Below are positions 34,070-43,018 of a stretch of 64,000 nt of DNA, piece after piece; position 1 is the first letter of the stretch; each line of letters starts with the position of its first letter. The position numbers were made by a program, and so were the translations under genes. The notes under the pieces are model-generated. The model was not told where the DNA came from, did not search any database, and worked only from the letters and a program-made list of their open reading frames with translations. The DNA comes from Candidatus Zixiibacteriota bacterium (GTDB lineage Bacteria; Zixibacteria; MSB-5A5; GN15; FEB-12), in assembly GCA_035380245.1 (NCBI GenBank), contig DAOSXA010000003.1, positions 124,001-188,000 of the forward strand. The letters run 5' to 3'.

Positions 34070-35113
34070 CTATAACAGTGACTGAATGCGGTCAATGACG
34101 AGGTCAACGGTCAGGTCATTCATGCACCGGGGATTGTCGCAGGTGAGGAGGAGGTCATCGTACTGGCAGGGGCGACACGAGACCGGGACTGACAAAGGCT
34201 CCGCTTTATATCGCGGCCCGTTTTTCAACTCGCACGAGGGGCCGAATAAAATAAGCGCGTGAGTCTGAACCGCGTCGGCGATATGCATCGGACCGCAGTC
34301 ATTGCCGATTGTCAACACTGCCCGACGCAACACCCAGGCCGTCTCGCGCAACGACAGTTTGCCGCGCAAATCAAGGAGGCGTCTGTTGTCCGGCTGCGGC
34401 GGGTCGAAACGATCGTCCGGGCCGCCGATCACAGCGATCAGCGCCTCGGGGTATTCATCCATAAGTCGTGTGGACAGGTCCGTGAAATAGGGCCAGCGTT
34501 TGTGCCGCCACATGAAGTCGTTTTTGCTCCCCGGCACGAGGCCAATAAACGGCTGTCCGTCCGGAATCTCAATCTGCGGTCGTTTCATCGAGACGTACAG
34601 CGGCGGCGCCGGTCCGCGATAGCCGAGGGCGCGGATCATGTCGAGGTTGTACTCCCGCTCCGGCTTGAGCCAGTAAGTACCGGTAAAGGGGAGAGGATGA
34701 ACGATGCCCTTGTCGGGGTAATTGTCCGAGTCGGGAATCGGCGGATCGACCGACCAGATCTCGAAGGTGTGATCGAATGTTCGTCCACTCAGCGGATCGG
34801 GAAATGAGGTCACCTCATCCGGCACGTTCCAATCCTCGAACAGGTCGCCGCCGGGAGTGTAAAGCGTGATATGGGCTTTGGGCCAGTGTATCCTGATAGC
34901 CTGAACGAGGGGAGTAGCCTCGACGGCGTTGCCGATACCCGTGTTCATCATGACTAGTACTCTCGGATGATCCGGGGGGGAGCTGGTTTCGCTGTTGTAA
35001 CGGATCATACGACGGCGATGGACCGGTTTCTTGAGTCGTTTCAGCCCCTGCCTGACTTTCCCGGCGAACGGCAGCTTGAGGGCGATATCGTGAATGATTC
35101 CGATCAGACCCAT
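34070..35113 (-). CDS. Glycosyltransferase family 9 (heptosyltransferase-like)
   Basis: 347 residues. A basic N-terminus is followed by VLVMMNTGIGNAVEATPLV, the GT9 N-domain pattern. The C-domain has GLVPGSKNDFMWRHKRWPYF, VIGGPDD and LTIGNDCGPMHIADAV, typical of ADP-heptose:LPS heptosyltransferases and related GT-B enzymes. The extra C-terminal CRPCQYDDLLLTCDNPRCM is a Cys-rich segment also common in GT9 proteins. It probably adds a sugar to lipopolysaccharide core or another surface glycan at the inner membrane. The radical SAM gene lies upstream on the same strand, 69 bases away. Confidence 0.9.
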   Translation of the reverse strand: MGLIGIIHDIALKLPFAGKVRQGLKRLKKPVHRRRMIRYNSETSSPPDHPRVLVMMNTGIGNAVEATPLVQAIRIHWPKAHITLYTPGGDLFEDWNVPDEVTSFPDPLSGRTFDHTFEIWSVDPPIPDSDNYPDKGIVHPLPFTGTYWLKPEREYNLDMIRALGYRGPAPPLYVSMKRPQIEIPDGQPFIGLVPGSKNDFMWRHKRWPYFTDLSTRLMDEYPEALIAVIGGPDDRFDPPQPDNRRLLDLRGKLSLRETAWVLRRAVLTIGNDCGPMHIADAVQTHALILFGPSCELKNGPRYKAEPLSVPVSCRPCQYDDLLLTCDNPRCMNDLTVDLVIDRIQSLL

Positions 35114-35182
35114 ACCAAGGGATAGCAGAAAGGAGACAGCTTGTCTACTTCAATATATTACACAGAACGATAACGATGATTG

Positions 35183-36169
35183 CTACCGTTTACGAATTAC
35201 CCGGAGGGCATCAAGCAGCAGCCGCTTGGGCGTTTTTTCGGAGTTGGCCCGGATAGCGGTGAAGCATTTGTCGCAGGTGTTGCTGTCGGTGAATTTGGCC
35301 AGCAACTCGGCCTGTGAATCGTACATGTCGCGGCACATGCCGCATGGAGTAAGTCTGCCCCAGGGATTGACAATCAGAAAACGTCGTCCCGCCTGACAGT
35401 TGGGATAACGGCTGTTGCGGAAAAACTCGATCATCTGGCGCATGGTCCATTCCGAAGTCAGGATCGGATAGCCATTGTTCTGCATTTCGACCAGCTTATC
35501 GACCACCTTGGTGAGTTCTTTGAGATCGCCGTTTTCGTCGCTGATCAAATAGAACTCCTTGCCGGTGCGCAATGCGTTGTAGGTGCTGAAATTGCAGGCA
35601 ACACCCCATTCCCTGGCGAGCTCGGCGATTTTTGGCAGGTCGCGGAAATTGTCCGACTGGACTACACAGGCCAGAATAATGTCGTTATTGCCATATTTAG
35701 CCAACTTCGGGATCAACTCCCGAATGTGGTCGAAATTCCCCTTAAGATGGCGGAACTCACTGTGACGTTCATCCGGATAATCGAGAGATATGGAGAACTG
35801 ATCGAGTCCGGCTTCCTTGAGGGCTTTGTAACGGTCCTCGTTGAGAATCGAGGTATTGGTGGTCAGGACAAAGACAGCCACCGGGTCACGACGGCGCATA
35901 GCGGCGATGATGTCGACCAGGTCCTTGCGCAGGAAGGGCTCCCCGCCGCTGATCTGGGCCACGGCCGGGCGGAGTTTTTCGAGCCAGTCGGCGAATACCT
36001 CTGGGGGAGTGCCCGGTTCTTTGACATAGTCGCCGAGGTCACAATGCTCACAACGAGCGTTACAGTTGTAGGTGATTTCGAATGAAACCGTCACCGGTCG
36101 TGAAGACATGAGATTCTTGACGGTCCGGGCGGCAATTTTGAGCTTGCGTGAAGTTGTTAGTTCCGACAT
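35183..36169 (-). CDS. Radical SAM protein with C-terminal Cys-rich (SPASM-like) segment
   Basis: 328 residues. The 4Fe-4S site for S-adenosylmethionine is C36, C40, C43 (YNCNARCEHCDL), followed by ISGGEPFLRKDL and VFVLTTNTSIL of the partial TIM barrel. Near the C-terminus CGMCRDMYDSQAEL and NTCDKCF supply four or more Cys for an auxiliary cluster, as in SPASM or shorter twitch proteins. Such enzymes modify peptides or sugars or regulate maturation. The upstream position next to a GT9 gene suggests a surface-glycan or lipid role, but that is only context. Confidence 0.9.
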   Translation of the reverse strand: MSELTTSRKLKIAARTVKNLMSSRPVTVSFEITYNCNARCEHCDLGDYVKEPGTPPEVFADWLEKLRPAVAQISGGEPFLRKDLVDIIAAMRRRDPVAVFVLTTNTSILNEDRYKALKEAGLDQFSISLDYPDERHSEFRHLKGNFDHIRELIPKLAKYGNNDIILACVVQSDNFRDLPKIAELAREWGVACNFSTYNALRTGKEFYLISDENGDLKELTKVVDKLVEMQNNGYPILTSEWTMRQMIEFFRNSRYPNCQAGRRFLIVNPWGRLTPCGMCRDMYDSQAELLAKFTDSNTCDKCFTAIRANSEKTPKRLLLDALRVIRKR

Positions 36170-36296
36170 GCCCCGCGAGTCCCTTCCTGTTCATGCCTCC
36201 GAACGCTTGTTCGGAAGTCAGCTGCTTCCTGCTGTACCGCAGCAATCTAAGCAATAAGGAGCGTCGGGCCAAACGAAAATCGATTTTTTTCGGGGT

Positions 36297-36324
36297 AAAA
36301 AGAACCGCCCGTAAAACGGGCGGT
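36297..36324 (-). terminator. Rho-independent terminator of the 6S-like RNA
   Basis: On the minus strand a perfect 8-bp stem ACCGCCCG / CGGGCGGT with a five-base loop is followed by TTCTTTTTA. No protein gene precedes it on that strand, which points to a short non-coding transcript. Confidence 0.88.
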
Positions 36325-36512
36325 CAACATTTTGGGAGAGAGATTGCAATTTGAAAACACTCACCGTACAAAACGGTAAAGGGCTTTTATAGCCACTCGT
36401 CGCATTTCGTTTTCGCTATCGCTCCGAAGAGCGGGTCACGGCGTAGACTCAGCGAACAGAGAGACGACCTTCATGAGCTAAGTGTTAGAGGTTTTCAAAT
36501 GGCTCTCTCTCC
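36325..36512 (-). ncRNA. Probable 6S-like structured RNA
   Basis: Minus-strand RNA of about 180 nt. The ends pair as GGAGAGAG / CTCTCTCC, then after a small bulge as ATTTGAAAAC / GTTTTCAAAT. A large central bubble follows, whose 3' side carries the small hairpin ACCGT-TTTGT-ACGGT. Beyond it an imperfect terminal stem ends in CGCTC-TTCG-GAGCG. Closing stem, central bubble with a 3'-side hairpin, and apical stem is the architecture of bacterial 6S RNA, which binds the housekeeping RNA polymerase by mimicking an open promoter. A strong terminator lies directly downstream and TATACA just upstream of the 5' end. Primary-sequence identity was not tested. Confidence 0.6.
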
Positions 36513-36660
36513 ACGAACTCATGTATATCTCTATCGTCAATATCCCCGTTCACAAACTTTTTCGCAACAGTTTTCTGGGATTAGTTGCGTGAGGCCCTTT
36601 ACGGTTGTATGTTTTTCGCACATTGAAACAGACCTTTGTAACCATGCAACGTGGTGTCGC

Positions 36661-37035
36661 ATGATCACTTCCATCGGATTAGACATTGTCGAAAACAGCC
36701 GTCTTGAAAAAGACGTCGAGACGTTTGGAGACCGTTTCCTGGATCGTATTTTGAGTCTGTCGGAGAAATCGGCTTACGTCTCACGCCAGGACAAACCGCA
36801 GTTTTTGGCCGGTCGCTTTGCCGCCAAGGAAGCGGTGGTCAAAGCACTCGGGAAATATCTGGACAGCAAACCGCCGTTAACGGCGATAGAAATCGTTAAC
36901 CGGCCGGATGGCTCCCCTGAGTTACAATTGCCGGATGAAATCACCGCCAAACTAAACGGCGCCCGCTGCTTGCTCTCGATCAGTCACGAGCGGCTGTTTT
37001 CTGTAGCGGTGGCGGTTTTTGAGGAGGACAAATGA
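36661..37035 (+). CDS. acpS: Holo-[acyl-carrier-protein] synthase
   Basis: 124 residues from the ATG at 36661, which gives the family start MITSIGLDIVENSRLEK with metal-binding D8. The frame reaches back to 36499, but that part overlaps the structured RNA. FLAGRFAAKEAVVKALG holds the second metal ligand Glu and the CoA-binding Lys. LLSISHERLFSVAVAVFE is the C-terminal strand pair. It transfers 4'-phosphopantetheine from CoA to acyl carrier protein. It overlaps pyrE by ATGA. Confidence 0.94.
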   Translation: MITSIGLDIVENSRLEKDVETFGDRFLDRILSLSEKSAYVSRQDKPQFLAGRFAAKEAVVKALGKYLDSKPPLTAIEIVNRPDGSPELQLPDEITAKLNGARCLLSISHERLFSVAVAVFEEDK

Positions 37036-37604
37036 ATCAGCAAGAATTGATAAATCTGTTCAAACAATCGAACGCCCTGCTTGAGGGACATTTCAAACTG
37101 ACTTCAGGACGTCATTCCGATGTCTACTACGAAAAGTTTACACTGTTGCGGCAACCGGCAACATGCACCCGGATTTGTGAAGAGATGGCCGCCCGTATCC
37201 GAGGTTGGCAGCCGCAGACGGTGGTAGGCCCGACGACCGGCGGAATCATTATTGCCTATGATGTCGCTCGCTATCTCGGTGTTGAAGCGATGTACGCCGA
37301 GCCGGGAGAGCAAGGCCGGATTTTCAAGCGCGGGATGTCGCTCGAAAAAGGACAGAAGGTGGCCATCGTTGATGATGTGCTGACGACGGGGCGGTCGATT
37401 TTTGAAGTGATCGAGCTGGTTAAATCCTACGATGCCGAGATAGTCGGCATTTGCGAAATGCTGGATCGTTCGAACGGTCAGGTCAGGTTTGACTATCCGT
37501 ACGAGGCGCTGGCGGTGGTCTCGGCCTCCAATTGGGAACCGGATGAATGTCCGCTCTGCGCCAAAGACATTCCGCTTACCCAGCGGGGCAGCCGCAAGTT
37601 CTAA
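37032..37604 (+). CDS. pyrE: Orotate phosphoribosyltransferase
   Basis: 190 residues. TSGRHSDVYYEKF near the start and the PRPP loop VAIVDDVLTTGRS near residue 115 are diagnostic. VGPTTGGIIIAYDVAR is the other substrate-binding loop. It makes orotidine 5'-phosphate from orotate and PRPP in pyrimidine synthesis. The C-terminal CPLCAKDIPLTQRGSRKF is a short CxxC-bearing tail found in a subset of family members. It overlaps acpS by 4 bases and converges on the kinase operon. Confidence 0.95.
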   Translation: MNQQELINLFKQSNALLEGHFKLTSGRHSDVYYEKFTLLRQPATCTRICEEMAARIRGWQPQTVVGPTTGGIIIAYDVARYLGVEAMYAEPGEQGRIFKRGMSLEKGQKVAIVDDVLTTGRSIFEVIELVKSYDAEIVGICEMLDRSNGQVRFDYPYEALAVVSASNWEPDECPLCAKDIPLTQRGSRKF

Positions 37605-37635
37605 TCACTCCCATTGAATGTCGGGATAAAACAGA

Positions 37636-39339
37636 TCAGGCCGGGATGCCGATTGCTTCCGGTTCGGCGACTTCTTCAGCTCTAGCGAGGGGGAAATCCA
37701 CCCGAATCGAAGTCCCCTGTCCGGGGGCCGATTCGATCGATAGTTTGCCATCGTGACTGTCGATGATCCGTTTGCAGACCAACAGACCAAAACCGTGGCC
37801 GTTCTTTTTAGTGGTGAATTTCTCGTTGAAAGCCTTCTTGAGCAGCTCTGGATCAATTCCCTGTCCGGTGTCTTTGATGGTCACGGCGAACGTTCCGACC
37901 GAGCTGTCGACCGCGAGATTGGCATTAATACTGCGGGTAGCGCAATCGACTGTAGCATCGGCGGCGTTGTTGAAAAGATTGTAGAGAAGCTGTTGTATGT
38001 GAATACTGTCTGCCTCGAACGGGACGGCTTCTTCCGGGGCGTTCAGGCCGATAGTAACCCCTGCGTAGCGTTTTTGCGGACGAAGATAATCGACCACCTC
38101 AGTCAGCATTTTCTCGAACCGGAATACTTCTTTTTTACCCGAAATCGGTGTGAGGTCCATCAGGTTCGAAGTGAAGCGCTTGATTTTCTCAACGTTGTCC
38201 GAGATGCCGTTCATGTATTTGTCAAGTTCACCGTAGTTCTGTTTTTTTAGATGGAATTCCATGAGCGACAAATTGCCGGCGACTACGCCCAGGAAGTTAT
38301 TCAGTTCATGCCCGATCTCGGCCGACATCTCACCGCGGGTAGCCATTTTTTCGAGCTGAATCGTTTCGTCCTGCAGCGCTTTGAGTCGGGCGTAAGCATC
38401 GCGCGATTCCTCGAGCAACTGGATGTTTTCCAGCGAAAGAGCCAATTGCGAAGCGGTGATTGACAAGAAGGTCAGATCGGAGTCGCCGATCACGGTTGAC
38501 TCGTCGGTAAAACCGATCATTATCAGACCGTTGACATCCTGGGCGCGAGCGATTGGAACCGTAACCATCTGGACCAGAAACTCGGCTGCAGGAGGTATTA
38601 AATACTCGGATAACTCCGGAGCCGGTTGCGCCTGATAAATCGGGTGTTGCTCAATGGTACCATAATGAAACGGTTTCGACAGTAATGCCGAGTCGACTTT
38701 GGAGAGGGCTTCGGAGAGCAGCTCGGCCGGAGGATTTTTTTCTTCGGTCTGTTCGCCCAAAGCGGAGATGAGGCGGAAATCCGTACGTTCCTTATCCCAG
38801 TAAAGAACGGAACCGTAGGAAGTGTCACAATGCATCAGGGCGAATTTTAACGAAAGTGAAGCGAGTGATTTGCGGTCGGCAACCGTGTAAAGCATCTGGC
38901 TCAGATTGGAAAGGCGATCCAGTTGCTGATCGGGGGATTTCTCGGCCGCCAGTTTCCGGATTTTATCCGCGGCCTTGGCAACCGCCTGGCGAATCTCCAT
39001 CAGTTCGAACGGCTTCATGATGTACTCGAAGGCGCCCTGTTTGATCGCTTCCTTGGCCGAATTCAGATTGGCATAACCGGTCATAAAGATTACAACCAGT
39101 TCCGGTTGAGCTTCACGAGCCTTGCGAACCAGTTCGATGCCGTCCATTTTCGGCATACGGATGTCGGTGATGATCAAATCGGGAACGAATGACTGAGCCA
39201 GTTCCAAAGCGGTCTGACCGTTGGATGCGGTCTCTACCTGGAACTCCTCTTCTTCGAGGGCATCGCGTACCAGTGAGAGTACGATGTCCTCATCGTCAAC
39301 CACGAGAACTCTGATATCGCTGTTACTTAAATCACTCAT
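37636..39339 (-). CDS. Receiver-GAF-histidine kinase hybrid
   Basis: 567 residues, cytoplasmic. An N-terminal receiver has the acidic pair D15/D16, phospho-acceptor D59 (IITDIRMPKMDG) and K109. A GAF-like sensor domain spans about 140-310. A HisKA dimerisation helix carries H344 (MSAEIGHELNNFLG). An HATPase follows, with LYNLFNNAADAT (N box), DTGQGID and GHGFGLLV (G boxes). The receiver comes before the kinase, so phosphate from another kinase could tune this one. It is the last gene of the five-gene operon and overlaps the receiver gene upstream by 4 bases. Confidence 0.92.
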   Translation of the reverse strand: MSDLSNSDIRVLVVDDEDIVLSLVRDALEEEEFQVETASNGQTALELAQSFVPDLIITDIRMPKMDGIELVRKAREAQPELVVIFMTGYANLNSAKEAIKQGAFEYIMKPFELMEIRQAVAKAADKIRKLAAEKSPDQQLDRLSNLSQMLYTVADRKSLASLSLKFALMHCDTSYGSVLYWDKERTDFRLISALGEQTEEKNPPAELLSEALSKVDSALLSKPFHYGTIEQHPIYQAQPAPELSEYLIPPAAEFLVQMVTVPIARAQDVNGLIMIGFTDESTVIGDSDLTFLSITASQLALSLENIQLLEESRDAYARLKALQDETIQLEKMATRGEMSAEIGHELNNFLGVVAGNLSLMEFHLKKQNYGELDKYMNGISDNVEKIKRFTSNLMDLTPISGKKEVFRFEKMLTEVVDYLRPQKRYAGVTIGLNAPEEAVPFEADSIHIQQLLYNLFNNAADATVDCATRSINANLAVDSSVGTFAVTIKDTGQGIDPELLKKAFNEKFTTKKNGHGFGLLVCKRIIDSHDGKLSIESAPGQGTSIRVDFPLARAEEVAEPEAIGIPA

Positions 39340-39710
39340 CGTTGTTTGACGGGCGGCAATACTTTAGCCAGTGTGCTCTTGATCTGATCGAGATCGAAGG
39401 GCTTGGTCAGACAGCAGTATGCGCCGGCCTTTTCGGCCATTTCGGCCAGTTCATCGGGCAATGAGTCGGTCATGATGAAAGCCATTTCGGACTTGACCGA
39501 GGATACTTCGGTATAAACCTGATAGCCGTTCTTACGCGGCATGTGGATATCACAGAAAGCTGCGGCATAATCGCCCTTGAGAGCTTTTTCTATGCCGTCG
39601 GCGCCGTCTACTGCCAGGTCGACTTCATAACCGAGATCCGTAAGGTATTCCGCAAGCAGACTGCGGATTACCTCGGAGTCGTCGATTATTAAAATTCGCT
39701 GAGTAGTCAC
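39336..39710 (-). CDS. Single-domain response regulator
   Basis: 124 residues, receiver domain only: acidic pair in LIIDDSEV, phospho-acceptor D54 in FCDIHMPRKNG, and the conserved Lys in LTKPFDL. No output domain. In CheY-like or Spo0F-like fashion it may pass phosphate on or bind a partner. It overlaps both neighbours by 4 bases, so the three genes are probably translated together. Confidence 0.93.
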   Translation of the reverse strand: MTTQRILIIDDSEVIRSLLAEYLTDLGYEVDLAVDGADGIEKALKGDYAAAFCDIHMPRKNGYQVYTEVSSVKSEMAFIMTDSLPDELAEMAEKAGAYCCLTKPFDLDQIKSTLAKVLPPVKQR

Positions 39711-40087
39711 GCGGCGTCCCCTTCCAGGTGATCGCTGACTGTTTTAGTCAGCTCAATAATGCTAAAAGGTTTCGACAAAAATGCGCAGGCACCGTGGTTT
39801 ACCGATTCAGAGGCTGCGAAAAGGGTGGAATAGCCGGAGATAACAATAACCGGACAAGCCGGATTGCGACTCTTGGCATATTTTACGACTTCTTCTCCTG
39901 ATACTCGCGGCATCTTCAGATCGGTGATAATAAGATCGAACCCGCGCTGGCCGAGTTTCTCGATTGCCTCATCGCCGTCCGCGGCCAGGGTAATCTCGTA
40001 ATCCTCACTGAGGACCTCGAACAGAAACTCGCGTATAATCTCCTCGTCGTCTACGACCAGGATTGATTTCTTGAGCGTGTCTGACAT
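39707..40087 (-). CDS. Single-domain response regulator
   Basis: 126 residues, receiver domain only: VVDDEEII, phospho-acceptor D56 in IITDLKMPRVSG, and SKPFSI with the conserved Lys. It begins 11 bases after the membrane kinase stop and is followed by a second lone receiver. Being directly downstream of the kinase, it is the most likely first phosphate acceptor in this pathway. Confidence 0.93.
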   Translation of the reverse strand: MSDTLKKSILVVDDEEIIREFLFEVLSEDYEITLAADGDEAIEKLGQRGFDLIITDLKMPRVSGEEVVKYAKSRNPACPVIVISGYSTLFAASESVNHGACAFLSKPFSIIELTKTVSDHLEGDAA

Positions 40088-40098
40088 TTATTCAGTTT

Positions 40099-41784
40099 TT
40101 AAAGGCGGTTTTCCAATTTACCTGTAAACTCTTTATCCTCAGTATCGGAAGCCTTCTGAGGTTTCTGAAGAGGTAAAATGATGGTAAAGATGGTGTATTG
40201 TCCCGGTTTCGAATCCACCCTGATTTCGCCGCCATGTTCATTGATGATGCCGTAGCTGACCGATAAACCGAGACCGGTGCCCTTGCCGACATCTTTAGTC
40301 GTGAAAAACGGCTCGAAAATTTTATTGATGTTTTCGGGTGAAATGCCACAACCGTTGTCGCGGACCGAAGCCTCAACAGCTCCGCCGAACTCGCCCAGAG
40401 CGGGGCTGAATCGTGAACTGACCGTGATCGTGGACTCCGGCGGTGAGGCGTGCATGGCGTTGATGATCAGGTTCGTGAACACCTGCTGGAGTTGTCCGGC
40501 GTTACCCATGATCGGAGGAATGTTGGGATCAAGATCATCGACCAGTTCGATCTGATTCATGTGCAGTTGATGTTCGACGAATATAACCGTGTCGGTGATG
40601 ACCGAATTTATGTTAACCGGTTCGAAATCCGTTTCTTTACTGGCGCGAGAGAATCTTAACAGGTTCTGCACGATTGCCTTACATCGACGAGCCTGGGTTT
40701 CGATGTCGGTCAGATATTTGACGTAACTTGTCATCTCCTTCTGGTTGGCGGCCGACGGGAGACTCTTTTTCATTTTTTCCAGAGCGAATTGTGCATAGCC
40801 AAGAATGCCGCCAAGAGGATTGTTCAGCTCATGGGCAACCCCGGCAGCAAGCTGACCGATAGCTGACATTTTTTCCGATTGCACCAGTTGTGCCTGTGCC
40901 TGCTCCAGTTCGAGAGTACGTTGAATGATTTTTTCTTCAAGGTTGCGATTGTATTCTTCGATCTCATCGCGGGAGAGTTTCAGCGACTCAATCATCTTGT
41001 TGAAGGTGTTGGCCAATCGACCGATTTCGTCGTGCTGGGTGACTTCAACACGCTGGGTAAGATCGCCTCGACTCACCTGATCGGTGATTTCAACCAGTTG
41101 CTTGACCGGTTTAGTCACTATCTGAACGAAGAAGGCAACAAAGATGATCGTCAGAATCGTCACTACAACGGTCAGCAGGATAGTGGCAGTCTGGGCGGCT
41201 GTGATAGCTTTATTGACACTTTCCAGACTTAAGACCAGTTTGATACGACCGATTGTTTCGGTCACCATGGTTTTAGTCAGGTTTTCACCGATGCCACTGG
41301 TGATCCCCAGGTTCTCACGATCCAGCTTTTCAACCTTAGTGACGACCGGATGATTCAATTCTATGAATTCCTGTCCGACGCTGTTTTCAACGTAGGCGTC
41401 CTGACAGTCAAATGCGGATGCGTCATTGTGAGGAATGCCACGCATATAAGTTAGGCCTTCCGTTGGCCAGTCGCCGATCGATGCCAGTACTTCGCCGTCG
41501 TTGTTGTAGATAATGGCAGCTTGAATATCATCGAATACGGCGAATTTACCCAACAACTCATCGAGTTCGTATTTGAGCTCGAATAAAACACCGGACTCTG
41601 CCTGCATGGCCATGATGCGGATCATGGTTTCACCGTTGGTCTCGAGTTCGCGTCGGTAGCTTTCCGATTGGCGATCAATCAGATAGGAACCGATAACCAG
41701 AATGCCCGCGATCAAAATGCCTGAGATCGGGAGGACGAACTTGGTCTTGAGGCTGAGACTCTTGACACGTACCCAGAAGCTCAT
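40099..41784 (-). CDS. Membrane-bound sensor histidine kinase
   Basis: 561 residues. Membrane helices at about 15-36 and 199-222 flank a periplasmic sensor domain of about 160 residues (Cache-like by position). A HAMP linker follows at about 223-276 (TKPVKQLVEITDQVSRGDLT), then a coiled coil. The phospho-acceptor is H318 (GVAHELNNPLGGI), and the HATPase has LINAMHAS, DNGCGISPE and GTGLGLSV. It overlaps by 4 bases the upstream gene for a periplasmic binding protein, whose ligand-bound form may be its signal. Confidence 0.93.
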   Translation of the reverse strand: MSFWVRVKSLSLKTKFVLPISGILIAGILVIGSYLIDRQSESYRRELETNGETMIRIMAMQAESGVLFELKYELDELLGKFAVFDDIQAAIIYNNDGEVLASIGDWPTEGLTYMRGIPHNDASAFDCQDAYVENSVGQEFIELNHPVVTKVEKLDRENLGITSGIGENLTKTMVTETIGRIKLVLSLESVNKAITAAQTATILLTVVVTILTIIFVAFFVQIVTKPVKQLVEITDQVSRGDLTQRVEVTQHDEIGRLANTFNKMIESLKLSRDEIEEYNRNLEEKIIQRTLELEQAQAQLVQSEKMSAIGQLAAGVAHELNNPLGGILGYAQFALEKMKKSLPSAANQKEMTSYVKYLTDIETQARRCKAIVQNLLRFSRASKETDFEPVNINSVITDTVIFVEHQLHMNQIELVDDLDPNIPPIMGNAGQLQQVFTNLIINAMHASPPESTITVSSRFSPALGEFGGAVEASVRDNGCGISPENINKIFEPFFTTKDVGKGTGLGLSVSYGIINEHGGEIRVDSKPGQYTIFTIILPLQKPQKASDTEDKEFTGKLENRL

Positions 41785-42749
41785 CGATAGACCTCCTTGG
41801 CTACGGCCACTAATTCGTCCGGAATAGTTATCCCGATCCGCTCGGCGGTATTTTGGTTGTAGTGGAACCAGATGACATCTGCCAGTGAAATGGGTATGTC
41901 GGCAGGCGATGCTCCATCGATGACACGGTTGGCAATAGCTCCAGCCTGAAATCCGATTGCTTTATAATCGAAGTCCAGGGCGAAGAGCGCTCCGGATTCC
42001 ACGACATGTCGTGAAAAACCCATTAGGGGGAGGCCTTTACGGAGACAATTGAGCAGCAAATAACGCGTCGATCGAGGATCGAACAAGTTGGGATCGGCAA
42101 CAGTCCAAATTGCCTGAGCACTTACTGCGAGAGAATCAAGTGCCTGAGGCAGCATTTTGATATCGTCGATTTTAGCCGGTATTAACTCCAATCCCGCTGA
42201 CTGAGCCACGACTCTGGCTTGCGATATTAGAGAGGCAGTGTTGTCGGTGTAAAAAACCCCAATCCGCTTCAGGTCGGGGACTATTTCTCTGAAGTATTTG
42301 AACTGTACATCAATAGGGATATTCAGTGAGGCGCCGGTCAGGTTACCACCGGGGTGGTTCATGGAGGCAGCGAAACCGGACAGGACCGGGTATTTGACAG
42401 CCGAGAAAACAATGGGGACATTCTCGAAATTGTCCCTGGCAAATTCAGTGGCAGATGATCCCACCGTTAGAATAAGCCTTGGTTTAACTATGTTCAGAGA
42501 ATCGATAATCTTAAGGTTTTCATCGGGTTCGTTTTGTATCAGGAAGTCGTGAAAAACGACATCGGGATGTTCCCTCCGAATAACCTTTTTTGCTCCATGG
42601 AGAGTGCGGCTGGTGGAGGTCAGAGAATCACGGACAAAAATGGCTACATCAGTACCCGCGGTAGCTGCTTCCGACAGGAAACCCACCAACAGAAGTACGA
42701 CAGCGCCGAGTATTGTCCGATACTGCCTGGTCATTGGCGATTGATCCAT
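41781..42749 (-). CDS. Periplasmic ABC-type substrate-binding protein (TrpX-like family)
   Basis: 322 residues with a signal peptide (TILGAVVLLLVGFLSEAATAG). PRLILTVGSSATEFARDN, PIVFSAVKYPVLSG, GGNLTGASLNIPIDVQF, and RIGVFYTDNTASL are the pattern of the ABC_sub_bind family, best known from TrpXYZ-type uptake systems. No permease or ATPase gene is nearby. It is instead the first gene of a two-component operon, which suggests a sensing rather than transport role. The ligand is unknown. ATGs at 42749 and five codons on are both possible starts. Confidence 0.88.
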   Translation of the reverse strand: MDQSPMTRQYRTILGAVVLLLVGFLSEAATAGTDVAIFVRDSLTSTSRTLHGAKKVIRREHPDVVFHDFLIQNEPDENLKIIDSLNIVKPRLILTVGSSATEFARDNFENVPIVFSAVKYPVLSGFAASMNHPGGNLTGASLNIPIDVQFKYFREIVPDLKRIGVFYTDNTASLISQARVVAQSAGLELIPAKIDDIKMLPQALDSLAVSAQAIWTVADPNLFDPRSTRYLLLNCLRKGLPLMGFSRHVVESGALFALDFDYKAIGFQAGAIANRVIDGASPADIPISLADVIWFHYNQNTAERIGITIPDELVAVAKEVYR

Positions 42750-43018
42750 TGCCTCTCAAAGATGTTTTAATCCTCGTTGCGGGACACGCTATCGCTGCCT
42801 AGCGCATACCGCCGCACCTAGTTCTGTATCGGATAGACCGGGATTTTCTTGATTAGCAAAACGGGGATTAGCTTAAACATTTTCGATTTGAACGGTAATG
42901 ACGCGATTAAGTAATCGAGTTGCCGTCCGATACTAGGAACGTGCATTCGAAAAGATAGGCATGAATCAATCAGTAATGAAAATATCGTATTGTGACCATA
43001 AGTTGAGGAGGAGTCGCT

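Noticed and set aside
36499..36660. N-terminal extension of acpS
   Set aside because: The family start is at 36661, and the extension overlaps the stem of the structured RNA.
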